Source of the DNA: Phellopilus nigrolimitatus
Lineage: Eukaryota; Basidiomycota; Agaricomycetes; Hymenochaetales; Hymenochaetaceae
NCBI GenBank assembly: GCA_021029095.1
Contig: JAJOHG010000290.1
Coordinates: 1 to 32,657 of the forward strand
Reading direction: 5' to 3'
DNA: 32,657 bases
In this document: piece by piece, positions 22,311 to 32,657 of the stretch
How positions within the stretch are numbered: the stretch's first letter is position 1
How the letters are laid out: each line of letters begins with the position of its first letter
Notes under the pieces: model-generated
The model's input: the letters and a program-made list of their open reading frames with translations, nothing else
The model's database searches: none
What the model was told of the DNA's origin: nothing
Made by a program: the position numbers and the translations under genes

Positions 22311-24807
22311 ATGTCCACCCTGACCTCCCAGCTGAAATCCTACCTGCCAACCATGTCCGCCTCCGCCAAACAAGCAAATCTAAAATCCAACATAGTCGAC
22401 ATACAGCACCACGAGCCCGGCCTCACCACAGACGCTGGTGTCCCCATATCCGACACAGACACGTGGCTCAAGGCCTCCAACGGTGACAACATCGGCCCCT
22501 CCCTCCTCGAGGACCACATCGGACGCGAGAAGATCCATCGCTTCGACCACGAGCGCATTCCAGAGCGCGTCGTCCACGCCCGCGGAGCCGGTGCACATGG
22601 AACTTTCAGAGTATTCGATGGCAGCGCGAGCAAGTATACAAGCGCCGGTGTCCTCACTGATCCCGCGAGGTCCACCCCTGTTTTCGTCCGCTTCAGCACC
22701 GTCCAAGGCTCGCGCGGCAGTGCGGTGAGTGCCTTATCGATAACAAGTGAAAATGCTCGCTGACTCTGCTTGATGCAGGACACTGTACGCGACGTACGCG
22801 GTTTCGCAACCAAGTTTTACACCCAAGAAGGGAACTGGGACCTCGTCGGTAACAACATACCTGTCTTTTTCATCCAAGAGGCCATGAAGTTCCCCGATTT
22901 TGTCCATGCCGTCAAACCAGAGCCCCACAATGAGGTCCCGACAGGCCAGTCGGCGCACAACAACTTTTGGGATTACTTCAATCTGCAGCCAGAGAGTATG
23001 TTTTCGTCTTATGCGTTCATACATCTACGATATTGATGATAAATACCAGCTTCTCACATGGTGATGTGGGTGATGTCTGACCGAGGCATTCCTCGTTCGT
23101 TCCGAATGATGCAGGGCTTCGGTGTCAATACTTATACACTTGACAACGCTGCTGGAGAACGCTTCTTCGTAAAGTTCCATTGGCTTCCCGAGCTTGGCGT
23201 CCACAGTTTTACCTGGGACGAGGCACTCAAAATCTGTGGGCAAGACCCTGGTTAGTTTTTTGTTCGATCCACGTTTATAGTCTTGCTTAGTTCATCGCCC
23301 TTGCAGACTTCCACCGCAAGGACCTTAACGAGGCGATCCAAAACGGTGCGCCTGCGAAGTGGACGTTCGGGATCCAGGTCATTCCCGAAGTTGATGAGCA
23401 CAAGTTTGACTTTGACATCCTGGACGCGACGAAGGTATGGCCAGAGGACCTCGTGCCAGTCCAGCCTCTTGGTGAAATGGTGCTCGACCGCGTCGTGGAT
23501 GAGTATTTCCCTGAAACAGAGCAAGTGGCGTTTTGCACGAGCCATGTCGTGCCCGGAATCGGGTTCAGCGACGATCCGCTTCTCCAAGGAAGGAACTTCT
23601 CGTACTTCGATACGCAGATCACGCGCCTTGGAGTTAACTGGGAAGAGGTCGGTCTTCTTTCAAGCCAACTAGAATAGGCCTAACGTATTCAAACCAATAG
23701 CTTCCCATTAACCGCCCCGTTTGCCCGTACATGAACTTCAACAGGGACGGTGGTATGAGGCATCGTATCTCTAAAGGCACAGTCAATTATTGGCCAAACC
23801 GCTTTGAGCAGCTGCCGCCCGTCGCCGTGGCGAACGGAGGATATAAGCAGTCCGTAATCTGTCTTCTGTCGGGCTCTTTCAGCTACTGAGCATTCTATAG
23901 ACATCCTGCGAAGGTCTCTGGCGTCAAGGAGCGTATGCGCGGGGCCAAGTTTGCAGAACACTGGAGTCAGGCTCAGCTCTTCTACAACTCGCTGTCCCAT
24001 GTCGAAAAGCAACATCTGACAAGTGCGATCTCATTCGAGCTCGACCATTGCGACGACCCTACTGTGTTCAAGACCGCCATCCTGCGCCTAAATGACATTG
24101 ACCACTCTCTCGCGAAGCAGGTCGCGATTAACGTCGGCGGGCCTATCCCTGACGCACCCGAGCGCAAGAACCATGGCAAGACTACGGCTCGGCTCAGTCA
24201 ATTTGAATTCCTGCCGGCCAAGCCGACGATCAAGTCACGCCGCATCGCGATTCTCATTGCGGATGGGTACGATGGGCCCGTCGTCGAGGCGATGCGCGCG
24301 GCTCTCAGCGCAGGCGGCGCGCTACCGTTCCTCATTGCACCCCGTCGAGGCGATATTTACCCCGCAGGCGAGACGCCTGGTAAAGGTAAAGGCATCGTAG
24401 CAGACCACCACTTCGAGGGAATGCGCAGCACGATGTTCGATGCGTTGTTCATTCCTGGCGGCGCGGAGCATGCAAAAACACTCGAAGGAAGTGGACGTGC
24501 AGTGCACTGGGTGCGCGAGGCGTTTGGGCACTTGAAAGCGATAGGCGCGGTTGGCGAAGCGGTGACATTCCTACGCGACACCGTTCAGTTGCCCGGCATT
24601 ACGCTTGCGCCATCTGACGACGGCGCCGTGACCGCTGATTTCGGAGTGGTGACCGCAGGTAAGGTGACAGCACCCAGGTCGCTATCGGAGGGTTTCAAGC
24701 TCGTGAAGGGTGCGGCGGATTTCGTCACGTCCTTCTGCTACGAGATCAGCCAGCACAAGAACTTCAGGCGCGAGGAAGCGGGACTGAGCAACCAGGTTGC
24801 CTTCTGA
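22311..24807 (+). CDS. Large-subunit catalase with C-terminal DJ-1/PfpI-like domain
   Basis: Haem catalase splitting hydrogen peroxide to water and oxygen; clade-2 large-subunit type. Six exons: 22311-22724, 22779-22995, 23050-23250, 23307-23647, 23701-23846, 23901-24807, giving 741 residues, normal for this clade. Catalytic residues visible: distal His89 in [13 protein letters not shown], Asn163 in [20 protein letters not shown], and the haem-ligand Tyr in [14 protein letters not shown] (about residue 375). The C-terminal flavodoxin-like domain starts about residue 552 ([20 protein letters not shown]) and includes [19 protein letters not shown] and [19 protein letters not shown]. It has no Cys at the DJ-1 nucleophile position, as is usual in catalases. 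There is no signal peptide, so it is probably intracellular. Intron 5 (23847-23900) starts with GC, not GT: only this choice keeps [18 protein letters not shown] in frame without an in-frame stop. A TATA box lies 39 bp upstream. Confidence 0.94.
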
Positions 24808-25306
24808 GAAAAGTAAAGTCGAAGGAGAAAATGAAGTGTACTATTATCGTGTATGTGTACGAAGCCAATAATGTGTACTGTCTTGACGAAATCGTCGAAT
24901 ACATCAAATATCTTGTTGCAATCGCTGTTTGGCGGGTCGTGGGTCCGAATGTGATGCAGATCTTCTCGACAATCACGCTCCAGCCATGAATGAACATGTC
25001 GGCTCACGGAATCAAATCTTCCCGAGCAAGCTCGTGCCATAAAACAACATCACCGTAAATCAAACCTATATCGCAACCGATATGCAGAACGTGGAAGACG
25101 GCCTCCTTTGCCTATCCCTCAGACACGAAAGTATTGCCACCGAAATATCGTGACTCGTTAGCCCGGTTGTCGCTCTTGCCTCTCTTTCCTTCATCCTCGA
25201 AGGACTCGAAAAAGGCTAGCAGTAATTGAAACCGACTACCGGAAGATCTCAGTAATCATCCAGTAGGTACTAAATAAAGCGATAGCATTTGCTCCTTGAG
25301 ATTCAC
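24808..25306. other. 3' flank of the catalase gene
   Basis: Catalase 3' UTR and beyond. No gene recognised. It marks the start of a ~7.8-kb stretch lacking intact genes. Confidence 0.5.
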
Positions 25307-25325
25307 TTTTTTTTTTTTTTTTTTT
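25307..25325. repeat. T19 homopolymer tract
   Basis: Nineteen consecutive T on the plus strand, i.e. A19 on the minus strand. It is the longest homopolymer in the window and lies just downstream (minus-strand sense) of the decayed minus-strand coding-like region, where a poly(A) tail of a retroposed sequence would be expected. Confidence 0.9.
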
Positions 25326-27200
25326 GAAACAAAAGACCAGCATTACGAGCCAGACTGGACCCTACTTTCGTCCGGCTACGTTCTTTGCATGATGCACCAT
25401 ACATAGTCTAGCCAAGTTTCGTGACAAAACGAGGCGACGTCAGCCTCGTCATTGCCAGCCTCCCCGCCGTAGCCCTATAAAGCCCACCTCGATGCCCGCC
25501 TCCTCCCGTATGCATTTTTCTCTCTTCCTTCCACCTCCACCCCCGCTTTCCACCTACGCCATATCCTCGCCTCGTCTTATGTGAGCTCTTGGGCTGCCGG
25601 CTACCTGGGCGCTACGGATCATCGGGCTTTCCTCAAGGGCTTCTTGACCTGCTGTGTTGGACTCGGACTCGATGGCATACTGGCGACTTCGCGTGGCACG
25701 ATCTCTGGCGGTTGAGAACTTCGTCCCTGGATCCTTGTGCTTCTCTGCGAGACATGTAAGATATCCCCTGGTGTGCTGAGATGGACTGCGAGTGTTCGGC
25801 TCGGGTGGCACGAGTGGCTGGGACTGACAATCTTGGATGGCTGGTATTCTGGCGACATCGAACTAGGACTTGCGGATTCTGAGCTTCTCCTCGGTGGTCT
25901 TCTCGTTCGTTTCGTTGAGTGGCACGAGGCCCAGTGAGACTTGGATGAGACTGGCAATCTTGGGTGGCAGACGTTCAAATAGAGTCTGAATTTGTGAGTC
26001 CTTCGAGCTGAGCTTCTCGACGGTGTGAGCCATTTTCTTGGCTACTTTGATAGGCTGCGCTGGCGGGCACGACTTCAGCTGCACAAATGCTCGGACTAGT
26101 GACTTCTCCGTCCTTGGAGTTCTTCCTGTCTGTCTGACAGTCTCGCTTCTTGTTGCTATCCCGGTTAGGATGGTCTACACTCGAGTGAATCCTACGAGTT
26201 CCCTTGGGCTTCTCTAAGACGGACCGCTCTGCTAGACTGCTCTGTCAACGGTGGAACCAATCCGATTGACGCCGGAACTGCTAATATCGGGTGGCTGACA
26301 GTTCTAGTGACTTCGAACCATCGGAGACTTCCTCGACGTCCATCGCGAACACGAATAGCCCCTAGATGACGCAAAAGACACGCAACACTTTCGGCCATGA
26401 CGATGGTAGTGGGCTACTTGAATACGGACACAGAATTGCTAGACCGGAGCCGCAGAGCAAAAAAAGGGACAACAGCCAGTTAAGACAGCGGTTCTTTTCC
26501 GTTGCGTTGGGCTGGCTGACCCTACGTCTGACTGGTGGCTTTTCTCTGCGGAATTTCCTCTTCTCACAATTCCAAAGAAAACGAAGATATTTTTGCCTCA
26601 AGAGTAGACTGAACGCCTCCCCACTAGATCTGTGAATATCTCTGCTGCTTCTCGATATCCTGAACGTTCTTCTGCCATCATTGGTTTTTCGGCGCTCTTC
26701 TTCTGGAGTTGCTTGTTCTGCTGGCTCTACTAGTGATCCGTCTCGTCATGGTCGTCTCATCTCCAGTCTTCACTGCTCTCTGGCTGTTGGCTCGAACTCG
26801 TTCTGGGCGCTTAAGAGTCGGCGAATTATTTGGAATAAATCCACTGACCTTCTGCGCAATCCGGGGACCTTGGTTGACGCTGACGCTGACGGATCTCGCT
26901 CGTAACTTAAGTCTGTTCACTTCTATACTTGCACTTCTATGATCTGGCAGACTTGCGAATCATCTTAAATGCTTGTATTAAGGCTGGAGCTTGGTCATTG
27001 CTCGTCGTGCTTCTGGATACGGTGATGATGCGCGAACTACTGTGCTCGTGTCAGCGACTTACACTTGGAAACAACTTGGAGAACGTTACTTTTGTTTCGA
27101 GCCTTCTCAACTTCCCTGGGTTGCTTTATGAGTGGTTCTTGAAGATACGTATCTCCTGGTCTTGAGCTTTGCCTCCTCTGGGATTTTCTTGGACGCCATT
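25326..27200 (-). other. Decayed, coding-like minus-strand region (unrecognised)
   Basis: Minus-strand frames here (for example 26084-25863, 25978-25619, 26920-26678) give hydrophilic Ser/Arg/Pro/Gln-rich peptides such as KVAKKMAHTVEKLSSKDSQI, PPKIASLIQVSLGLVPLNET and IPNNSPTLKRPERVRANSQR, broken by many stops and frame changes. They look like remains of one protein, perhaps a retroelement gag-like or retroposed sequence, but no domain (reverse transcriptase, integrase, zinc knuckle) is visible, so function stays open. A TATAAA at 25476-25481 followed by a C/T-rich stretch could be an unrelated promoter or an LTR fragment. Confidence 0.3.
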
Positions 27201-27791
27201 ATCTTAAAAGATCTGTCAATCCTCAAATCGGTGCATTACGAAACCGCCAAGTCAGTTTCAAGATACTTATTCGAAGCATTCAATCGCAGGACTCACCATC
27301 AAAGGCCTTGATGTGAAAGTACGTTCGAGTCTCAAAATCTTCATTACTGTGGCCGATGCTGAAACGCGTACAGGCTCTTTTTTTCCAGTGCGGCCGTTAA
27401 ACATGATGACACCAGATGAACAGTGGCGGAGGCATTCCCAAGAGCATGTAAAGGCGGTACAATTCGCGGACAAAAATACATTGTCATTTTCGATACTTGT
27501 TCGATGCTCGTGCTCAACCCTATACAGATTACTGCTTTTCAGCAATCATCGATATTCCCGAGGGATTTGAAAATGGAGGGTTGCAGATGATCGAAGGAAG
27601 AGACATCTTTGGACCTCAGGGTACTAGTCGCACTGAAGAAGGTCGCTGCGGGGCGCAGTAGAAGTACTCGACCCCAATATAAGGGCTAAGTTATGAATGC
27701 TATAATCGGATTGTGGCGCGATTCGTCCAGAAGTCAGATAACCGTCTTTCACGGTATGCGATAGCTTGTCGACGATTTCTCCCCTCTACTG
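27201..27791. other. No recognisable feature
   Basis: No gene, RNA or repeat that I can support; the short open frames on both strands have no recognisable content. Confidence 0.4.
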
Positions 27792-28469
27792 TCAAAGACC
27801 TCGGATGTTCAGAAGCACCCCACAAGACCAGTTTCCGTGAAGGATCATGGCTGCGCAATTATTCGCCCAGTAATGCATCCACAAGGACCTGGAAAATGAT
27901 AGACCCAAAGCCGATGACTTCGCACTCAGGAGTATATCGTCACCATTGTGCAAACCACCATCTGCAGAGATGTCAGATGCTGCGAGTAACGACTGCGCCG
28001 CAAAGGTATTCACATCTTCGGGAGACTTCGTATTTTCTCCGCGGAGCGCAGTACGTGTTGCGCTGCTAAGGTGGTATCCGCTGAAGTCGATATCTGCAAT
28101 CTTTGCGGAAGTCGTCAAGAATGCTACTCGGATAGATCCAACAAGATAGTGGAACTAGATTGTCAAGAAGGCGCTAGTCCGCAGTCTGAAGTAAACGCGC
28201 AGCCCGACTAAGAGCACTTCAATCAATTCCATCTCACCGATGCCTCCCAATGACATCTGGAGCGCCGGCGGCATGCGCATCTGAGACCGAAGCGCGTATG
28301 TCCGCTTAGACCCGTCGACCATATGGTCGTGGCTGCGCAGCGCAGTTTGAGTAGCAGACCACTGGCAGGATTTGGGCACGAGATGCTCAACGGAGGCAAT
28401 ATGAATTGCTTTTGAACGTGCGCGCGAGGCAAATTGGCTCCGCAGCAAGGACTTGCGCGCGTCGTTCAC
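27792..28469 (-). pseudogene. Unrecognised coding-like remnant in two frames
   Basis: Two successive minus-strand frames look like real protein rather than chance. The first (28469-28155) includes DGSKRTYALRSQMRMPPALQ and MSLGGIGEMELIEVLLVGLR. The second (28118-27792) includes SSATRTALRGENTKSPEDVN and TFAAQSLLAASDISADGG. They are separated by a stop and a frame change near 28150, with no obvious intron. I do not recognise the family. No start-context, catalytic motif or signal peptide is clear. It may be a degraded gene or an exon pair of a poorly conserved one. Confidence 0.3.
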
Positions 28470-31400
28470 TATTCAAAGACCGAGATACCCGGAGTCGGGC
28501 CTTGGAAGTGGTATTCTTCATTGGTGCTCGAAATGGCTTCGAAATAGTGAAGCTGCGATCCGTAGGTTAACCTGAGGCGCAGCCGTCGGGGATGTAGGCT
28601 AATCACAACCGCCCCACATTCCGTATTTGTGCGTATTCACGTATGAGCAGCACATGCTACGCCGAACGATGTGCGCTGCGCACTCTGCGCGATAATCTTA
28701 GTTCCCATAAGTCCGCGATCGGTATGTTTGTCGGCGGAACACACCAGGAAAGGAAGCGCGGCGTATCCCTGCGTACGCAAACGTGGACACCAATCGCTAC
28801 GCTCGGGAGCGGACATTCGCACGACCGCCCATCCCGAAAAGCATGCGAGTCGTACAGCATCAATAAGCTGCGCAAAAGGGCCAAATCCGGGTCGTATTAG
28901 ATCAAGTTAGCTTGCTCTTCTGTACGCGACGATTATCAGAGTAGGTTGTTGAACATAATCAAGAGTTTGATATCAAAGTCTAGGTCAGCAGGTACTGACG
29001 AGGCGATTGAGTCGAGGCAGGAGCATCACGGAGGCCCTGAGGAAATTTAAAAGTGGGTGTACTGAGATGATACGACGAAAAGAAGCGAGTCGGCGCCGTG
29101 GGGTATTTCCTTTTCTGTAAAATGTGGCGTTCATGTCGATCATCGTGGAGAAGATAAAGACTAAAAATGCTTTCGGAGAGGCGGTAATTTTCTCGGAACA
29201 GAAAAATCTGCATACAGGCGATAAATGCACCCGCTGTTGAAAAACATAATAACCCTCATATCACTCCCTTTTGCGAGTGTCTCGTTGCCATTTGTGTGTG
29301 CCTTTCGAAGCTTCCGGCTTCGACAAGCAGGTGAGACCGACATTAAGACTAACTCAGATCATCCCTTCAAGCTCTTCCAAAAGCGAACGACTAAATAGCG
29401 AGCTCGCATGAAGCTTGTCCTTCCTAATTACTTACAAGGTTCGTGCCATTCGCTCTACAGAAATGTATAGTCAGTTAGTTACATAGTAGAGTCGTGCTGC
29501 GGCACGCCTTCGCCGTACAAGGTTTTCCGCGTCCCGTAATTTGCTCTAATAGAAACAAGGGAGTTAGATGCTCATGGTGCATGTGGTGCGCTGATGGGCG
29601 CGCCTCCCGGCCCGCACACGCGGCTAAAAGGATTATAAATCTCCTGGAATCATCGGGGAGAGAACCTGTACCGTTGAGTCTACCGTAGTTTTGGCGAGCC
29701 ACATGAGTGGTGCCGTTAATGAGAGAAGGTAAATCTCTCGCGGAAATCTTGCAGGCGCGATGATCGTCGCCAACCAGCTTTAGTTCTCCGAAAGTGACAC
29801 GTACCCTCTGTACCCTAGATAAGATGTACTAGCAAAGACACTGCAGACTAGATAATAGTGTACGATACCAAACGACCTGCTTGTCCCTGAGGCCAAGATG
29901 CTAAAATACCATTTCGACACAAATGTCACTGATGCAAGCTCTCCGCACCGCCCCTTCTCATGTTCAGAAGCGATGACCTACTCGAATATCAAATAGATAC
30001 AGGAGTCTGTAACCATTTCCCTCTGATATCTGTGGATCATGAGGATGTAGATCTCGCGCATCATTTTTGGAAGAGGAACAACTGTACACAGCGTGTCAAA
30101 ATCAATCATCTGAGCGAGCAATTTTTGAGTCGGCGGGAAGCATGCCACGAAGGCGTCTACAATGCGCATCAAGGAACACAGAACTGCAAGAGACCGCCAG
30201 ATGATGATCATATTCGGGGCAGTGAAGATCCTAATAAGCAAGCATTGCGCCGACCGCATTGTCCTTCAGTGAAAGAGAATGGAAATCGGAGCGACGCGAA
30301 TGCAAACTCGTGCTTTTGCCTCAGCACAGTGTGCGTGTACGTGCATGCATGCGTTTCAAGGACGGGGAATGGCTAGATATCAAGAGAGATGTCCGGCGTT
30401 TGTTCTAATACATAGAGTAATAGTATATTTCAGGAATCGGTGCGCCCATGGGAAATATTGTCAGAACATCCAGGGGAGCACAGATGCGCGCGAAAGGAAG
30501 GGGAGGAAATTGCCGAGATACTGAACAATTGTGCGCAATTGTAGTATGTACAAGCCTAAAAACCAAGCAGATTGGAAGAAGCAGATTAGCTTCAACAAGT
30601 GAGCATCTCGACCCAGTGGCATCGGAATTATGAGAGATGAAACGCCGTTGCGCGCAAATAGCTGACTTGTAAATGTCGCCGACAATGTATTGTCGCGAGG
30701 GCCTTTGATGAAAGCACCGTCTATGGGGAAGGAAGCACTGGTGTTCGAGTCAACTCAACAAAAGACATATTTGATGTCGCGCCTATCCACCCATGCCAAG
30801 GGAAATTTCATTGACAGTATTTTGGCTCCACTTCCAGGTGTACTTTGATTAAATAGCTCAGGAGACTAGCCACCAGGCTTCGGGCAGCTACGGCGGGCTT
30901 GAGATTTTATTTCCAAATTACCAAAGCAAATACTACTTTATGGCGTAGCCCAAGTCGTGGGCTAATCCTTGCATACTCGCGCGTCCATGTGCGTCCGTTG
31001 ACTTGCCTGCTTCGATCCATGATTTGTACCATAGATGCACAGCCCTTTCTGCGCTCGCCTGACCATTTCAGGGCTCTTGTTCCGGATCCCACAAATGTTT
31101 TGCGAAGTGGGATAGACTTGGAAGCAGGCGAAGATGATGGGGTGGAGAAAAGAAGGCGAGAATCCAGAGAAATGGCCGATTAAATGGACTAGGAGGTTGC
31201 TGGCTGACTGCGAGAACTCGGGTTTCGGCGAGTCGACCGTTAGCGGGAAAATAAATACTGAGTTTCTTTGAGCCTGACGACAGACGGATAACAAATTAGA
31301 AGAACTCTGAAAAGAAGGCGAGAAGAGCGCCACGAGTCCGACACCTCCTGACTGGGAGTTCCTCAGGGACTGGGAGCCAGAAGGCAAGGACTCAGGCATG

Positions 31401-32657
31401 CAACCAGACCAAGCCAAAGTCGCGCAGGAACCTGGCTGCAAAGGTGTGCGCAGGCAGCGCGGAATTCCCGAGGAACCCTTGCCGGAAGCACATGCAGATG
31501 CGATGCATGAAGCTTCTCCTCCATTGTTACAAATGTCGTTGTAATTACGGCCTCCCGCGATCCGCTGTTTTTCCTCTGCTAGTCTTCTGCAAAAATTGGA
31601 TAATCGAGGAACTCGCCGTGTACGGCGATAGGCGCTCGATTAGACAGACTATATAGCCTCTCAGCATTTCCAGAGAAGATGGCATGCTTATCTGGATTTT
31701 ATTCGGAAAACAAGGATCCTAGAATATTTTAAATGGAAGAGCGTAAGCGGGCAATTACCTCCGGTAGATTTCAATAATCATGATAATATTATATTAAACC
31801 CGACACACCGTAAACTTGTAATCCAGAGACGGGTTGAAGTTCTTAAGTCGGATCTTTGTCATTTGGTACGAACGGCTACGAGGAGGCGAAGTAGATGAAT
31901 GAGAACACGAGCATGGAGGGCAGCAAAGGCAAGGACTTCGAAAGAACTCAGAAAAGGGTTTCTTCCTAGCTTTTCCGCACTCAACGAACGAGGTATGTAA
32001 CTCGAGGAGACCTTGCTACTGGTCTTCTGATAGTCTAGAGCACTAATAGACAGCTCGGAGAACAGGTGAATCTGCAGACTGGGAAATCGGAGAGGAAAGT
32101 TCCTATGATTGGTGCCAGTAATATGGTTTGATGGTCTTAAAGAATACAAAGCTACTAGTAAAATGTGGCTTCGAGAGGATGGTGAAGTGATTCATTGTCA
32201 CTATGTTGTCCATCAACGAAGAGCTATGTGAATTTTGTTTTTCGGCGCAAAAACGCAAACAATCGCACAGCCAAAGAGGAGTTGGACACAAAATGTGATT
32301 AGACTATTCGGGAGTTACCTAAATGGGGTAGCTGGGATACCGTGGGCGGCAAGCGCTCATGACGTGGAGCTCTGGCATGGAGTCTGGGTTTATGAACGCA
32401 AGCCTGCGCCGCTGTGGTCTGCATGCCCAAACGCATGCAGAATCATGTGAGTCACCAGAATCAGCAACAGACAAGAGCAGAGTAAGAGCGCAGCGAGGTC
32501 TGAGGCTATAAAAGCCAGGAAGGCTGCAAGGCTGCGAGGCCCTGAAGGGCTCTTTGAGTCGGAGCGGACTCGGCAAGGACAGCGTTCCGGGCTGTGCATG
32601 AGAAGAAAGATAAGGGGTGAGAAAAACCAGTCAACAGATGTAAAAGCGGGCCCTGAA
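28470..32657. other. 4.2-kb gene-poor region to the right window edge
   Basis: Frames are short (the longest is 159 codons, 30962-31441 minus) and none shows a domain. At 32504-32516 the sequence GGCTATAAAAGCC has a good TATA box (32507-32513) in a small palindrome, followed by GC-rich sequence to the window end. It could be the promoter of a gene or LTR lying to the right. No tRNA, rRNA or tandem array was noticed. Confidence 0.4.

Noticed and set aside
22280..22486. Upstream ATG at 22280 as catalase start
   Set aside because: It is in a different frame from the catalase and gives no conserved residues; 22311 opens the catalase frame 39 bp after a TATA box.
23935..24807. Separate DJ-1/PfpI-like gene starting at 23935
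   Set aside because: The frame is the last catalase exon: the preceding residues [11 protein letters not shown] and the fusion of both domains are typical of large-subunit catalases.
25430..25560. LTR promoter (TATAAA followed by C/T-rich stretch)
   Set aside because: I could not find TG...CA ends, a second LTR, a primer-binding site or plus-strand gag/pol, so a retrotransposon LTR is not claimed.

Overview
The window looks like nuclear DNA of a basidiomycete fungus, most likely an Agaricomycete. The conserved genes are split by many short introns (about 40-65 nt, GT-AG with two probable GC-AG exceptions). A FunK1-type protein kinase and a broken F-box-like gene of a type common in mushroom genomes are present. 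Exon models below were made by eye: each junction was chosen so that reading frame and family-conserved residues run through the splice. No alignment or database search was possible.

Layout. 1-700: decayed partial copy of the MED6 5' half. About 1.5-2.35 kb: relic of an Argonaute gene (N, linker-1 and PAZ parts only), ending where a 662-bp foldback element rich in CCGTA/TACGG begins (2358-3019). 3568-5944 (-): NRAMP metal transporter with ten exons, one only 14 nt. A 340-bp Tc1/mariner-like MITE (6553-6892) lies next to the start of intact MED6 (6946-8211, +). 9096-9811 (-): AP-3 sigma subunit. 10266-12987 (-): FunK1 kinase. 13535-14689 (-): F-box-like gene split by an 866-bp hAT-like element (13759-14624) with an 8-bp target duplication. 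15119-18372 (-): ECD/SGT1 (ecdysoneless-like). 18495-19159 (+): V-ATPase subunit F, sharing a 122-bp gap with ECD. 19592-21104 (-): TIM21. 21282-21866 (-): histone H3. 22311-24807 (+): large-subunit catalase with a C-terminal DJ-1/PfpI-like domain. 24.8-32.66 kb: about 7.8 kb with no intact gene, only decayed coding-like pieces, a T19 tract and isolated TATA-like motifs.

The genes do not form a pathway. They are mostly single-copy housekeeping genes (transcription, vesicle coats, vacuolar acidification, mitochondrial import, chromatin, metal uptake, peroxide removal). The accessory signal lies between them: three non-autonomous DNA elements of different types, a segmental duplication, and relics of Argonaute and F-box genes. 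I see no convincing undescribed multi-gene system. The most informative items are the hAT-like insertion with a clear target duplication, the CCGTA/TACGG foldback element beside the Argonaute relic, the MED6 duplication, and the unusual gene structures (14-nt microexon, GC-AG introns, histone H3 tail with two extra residues).
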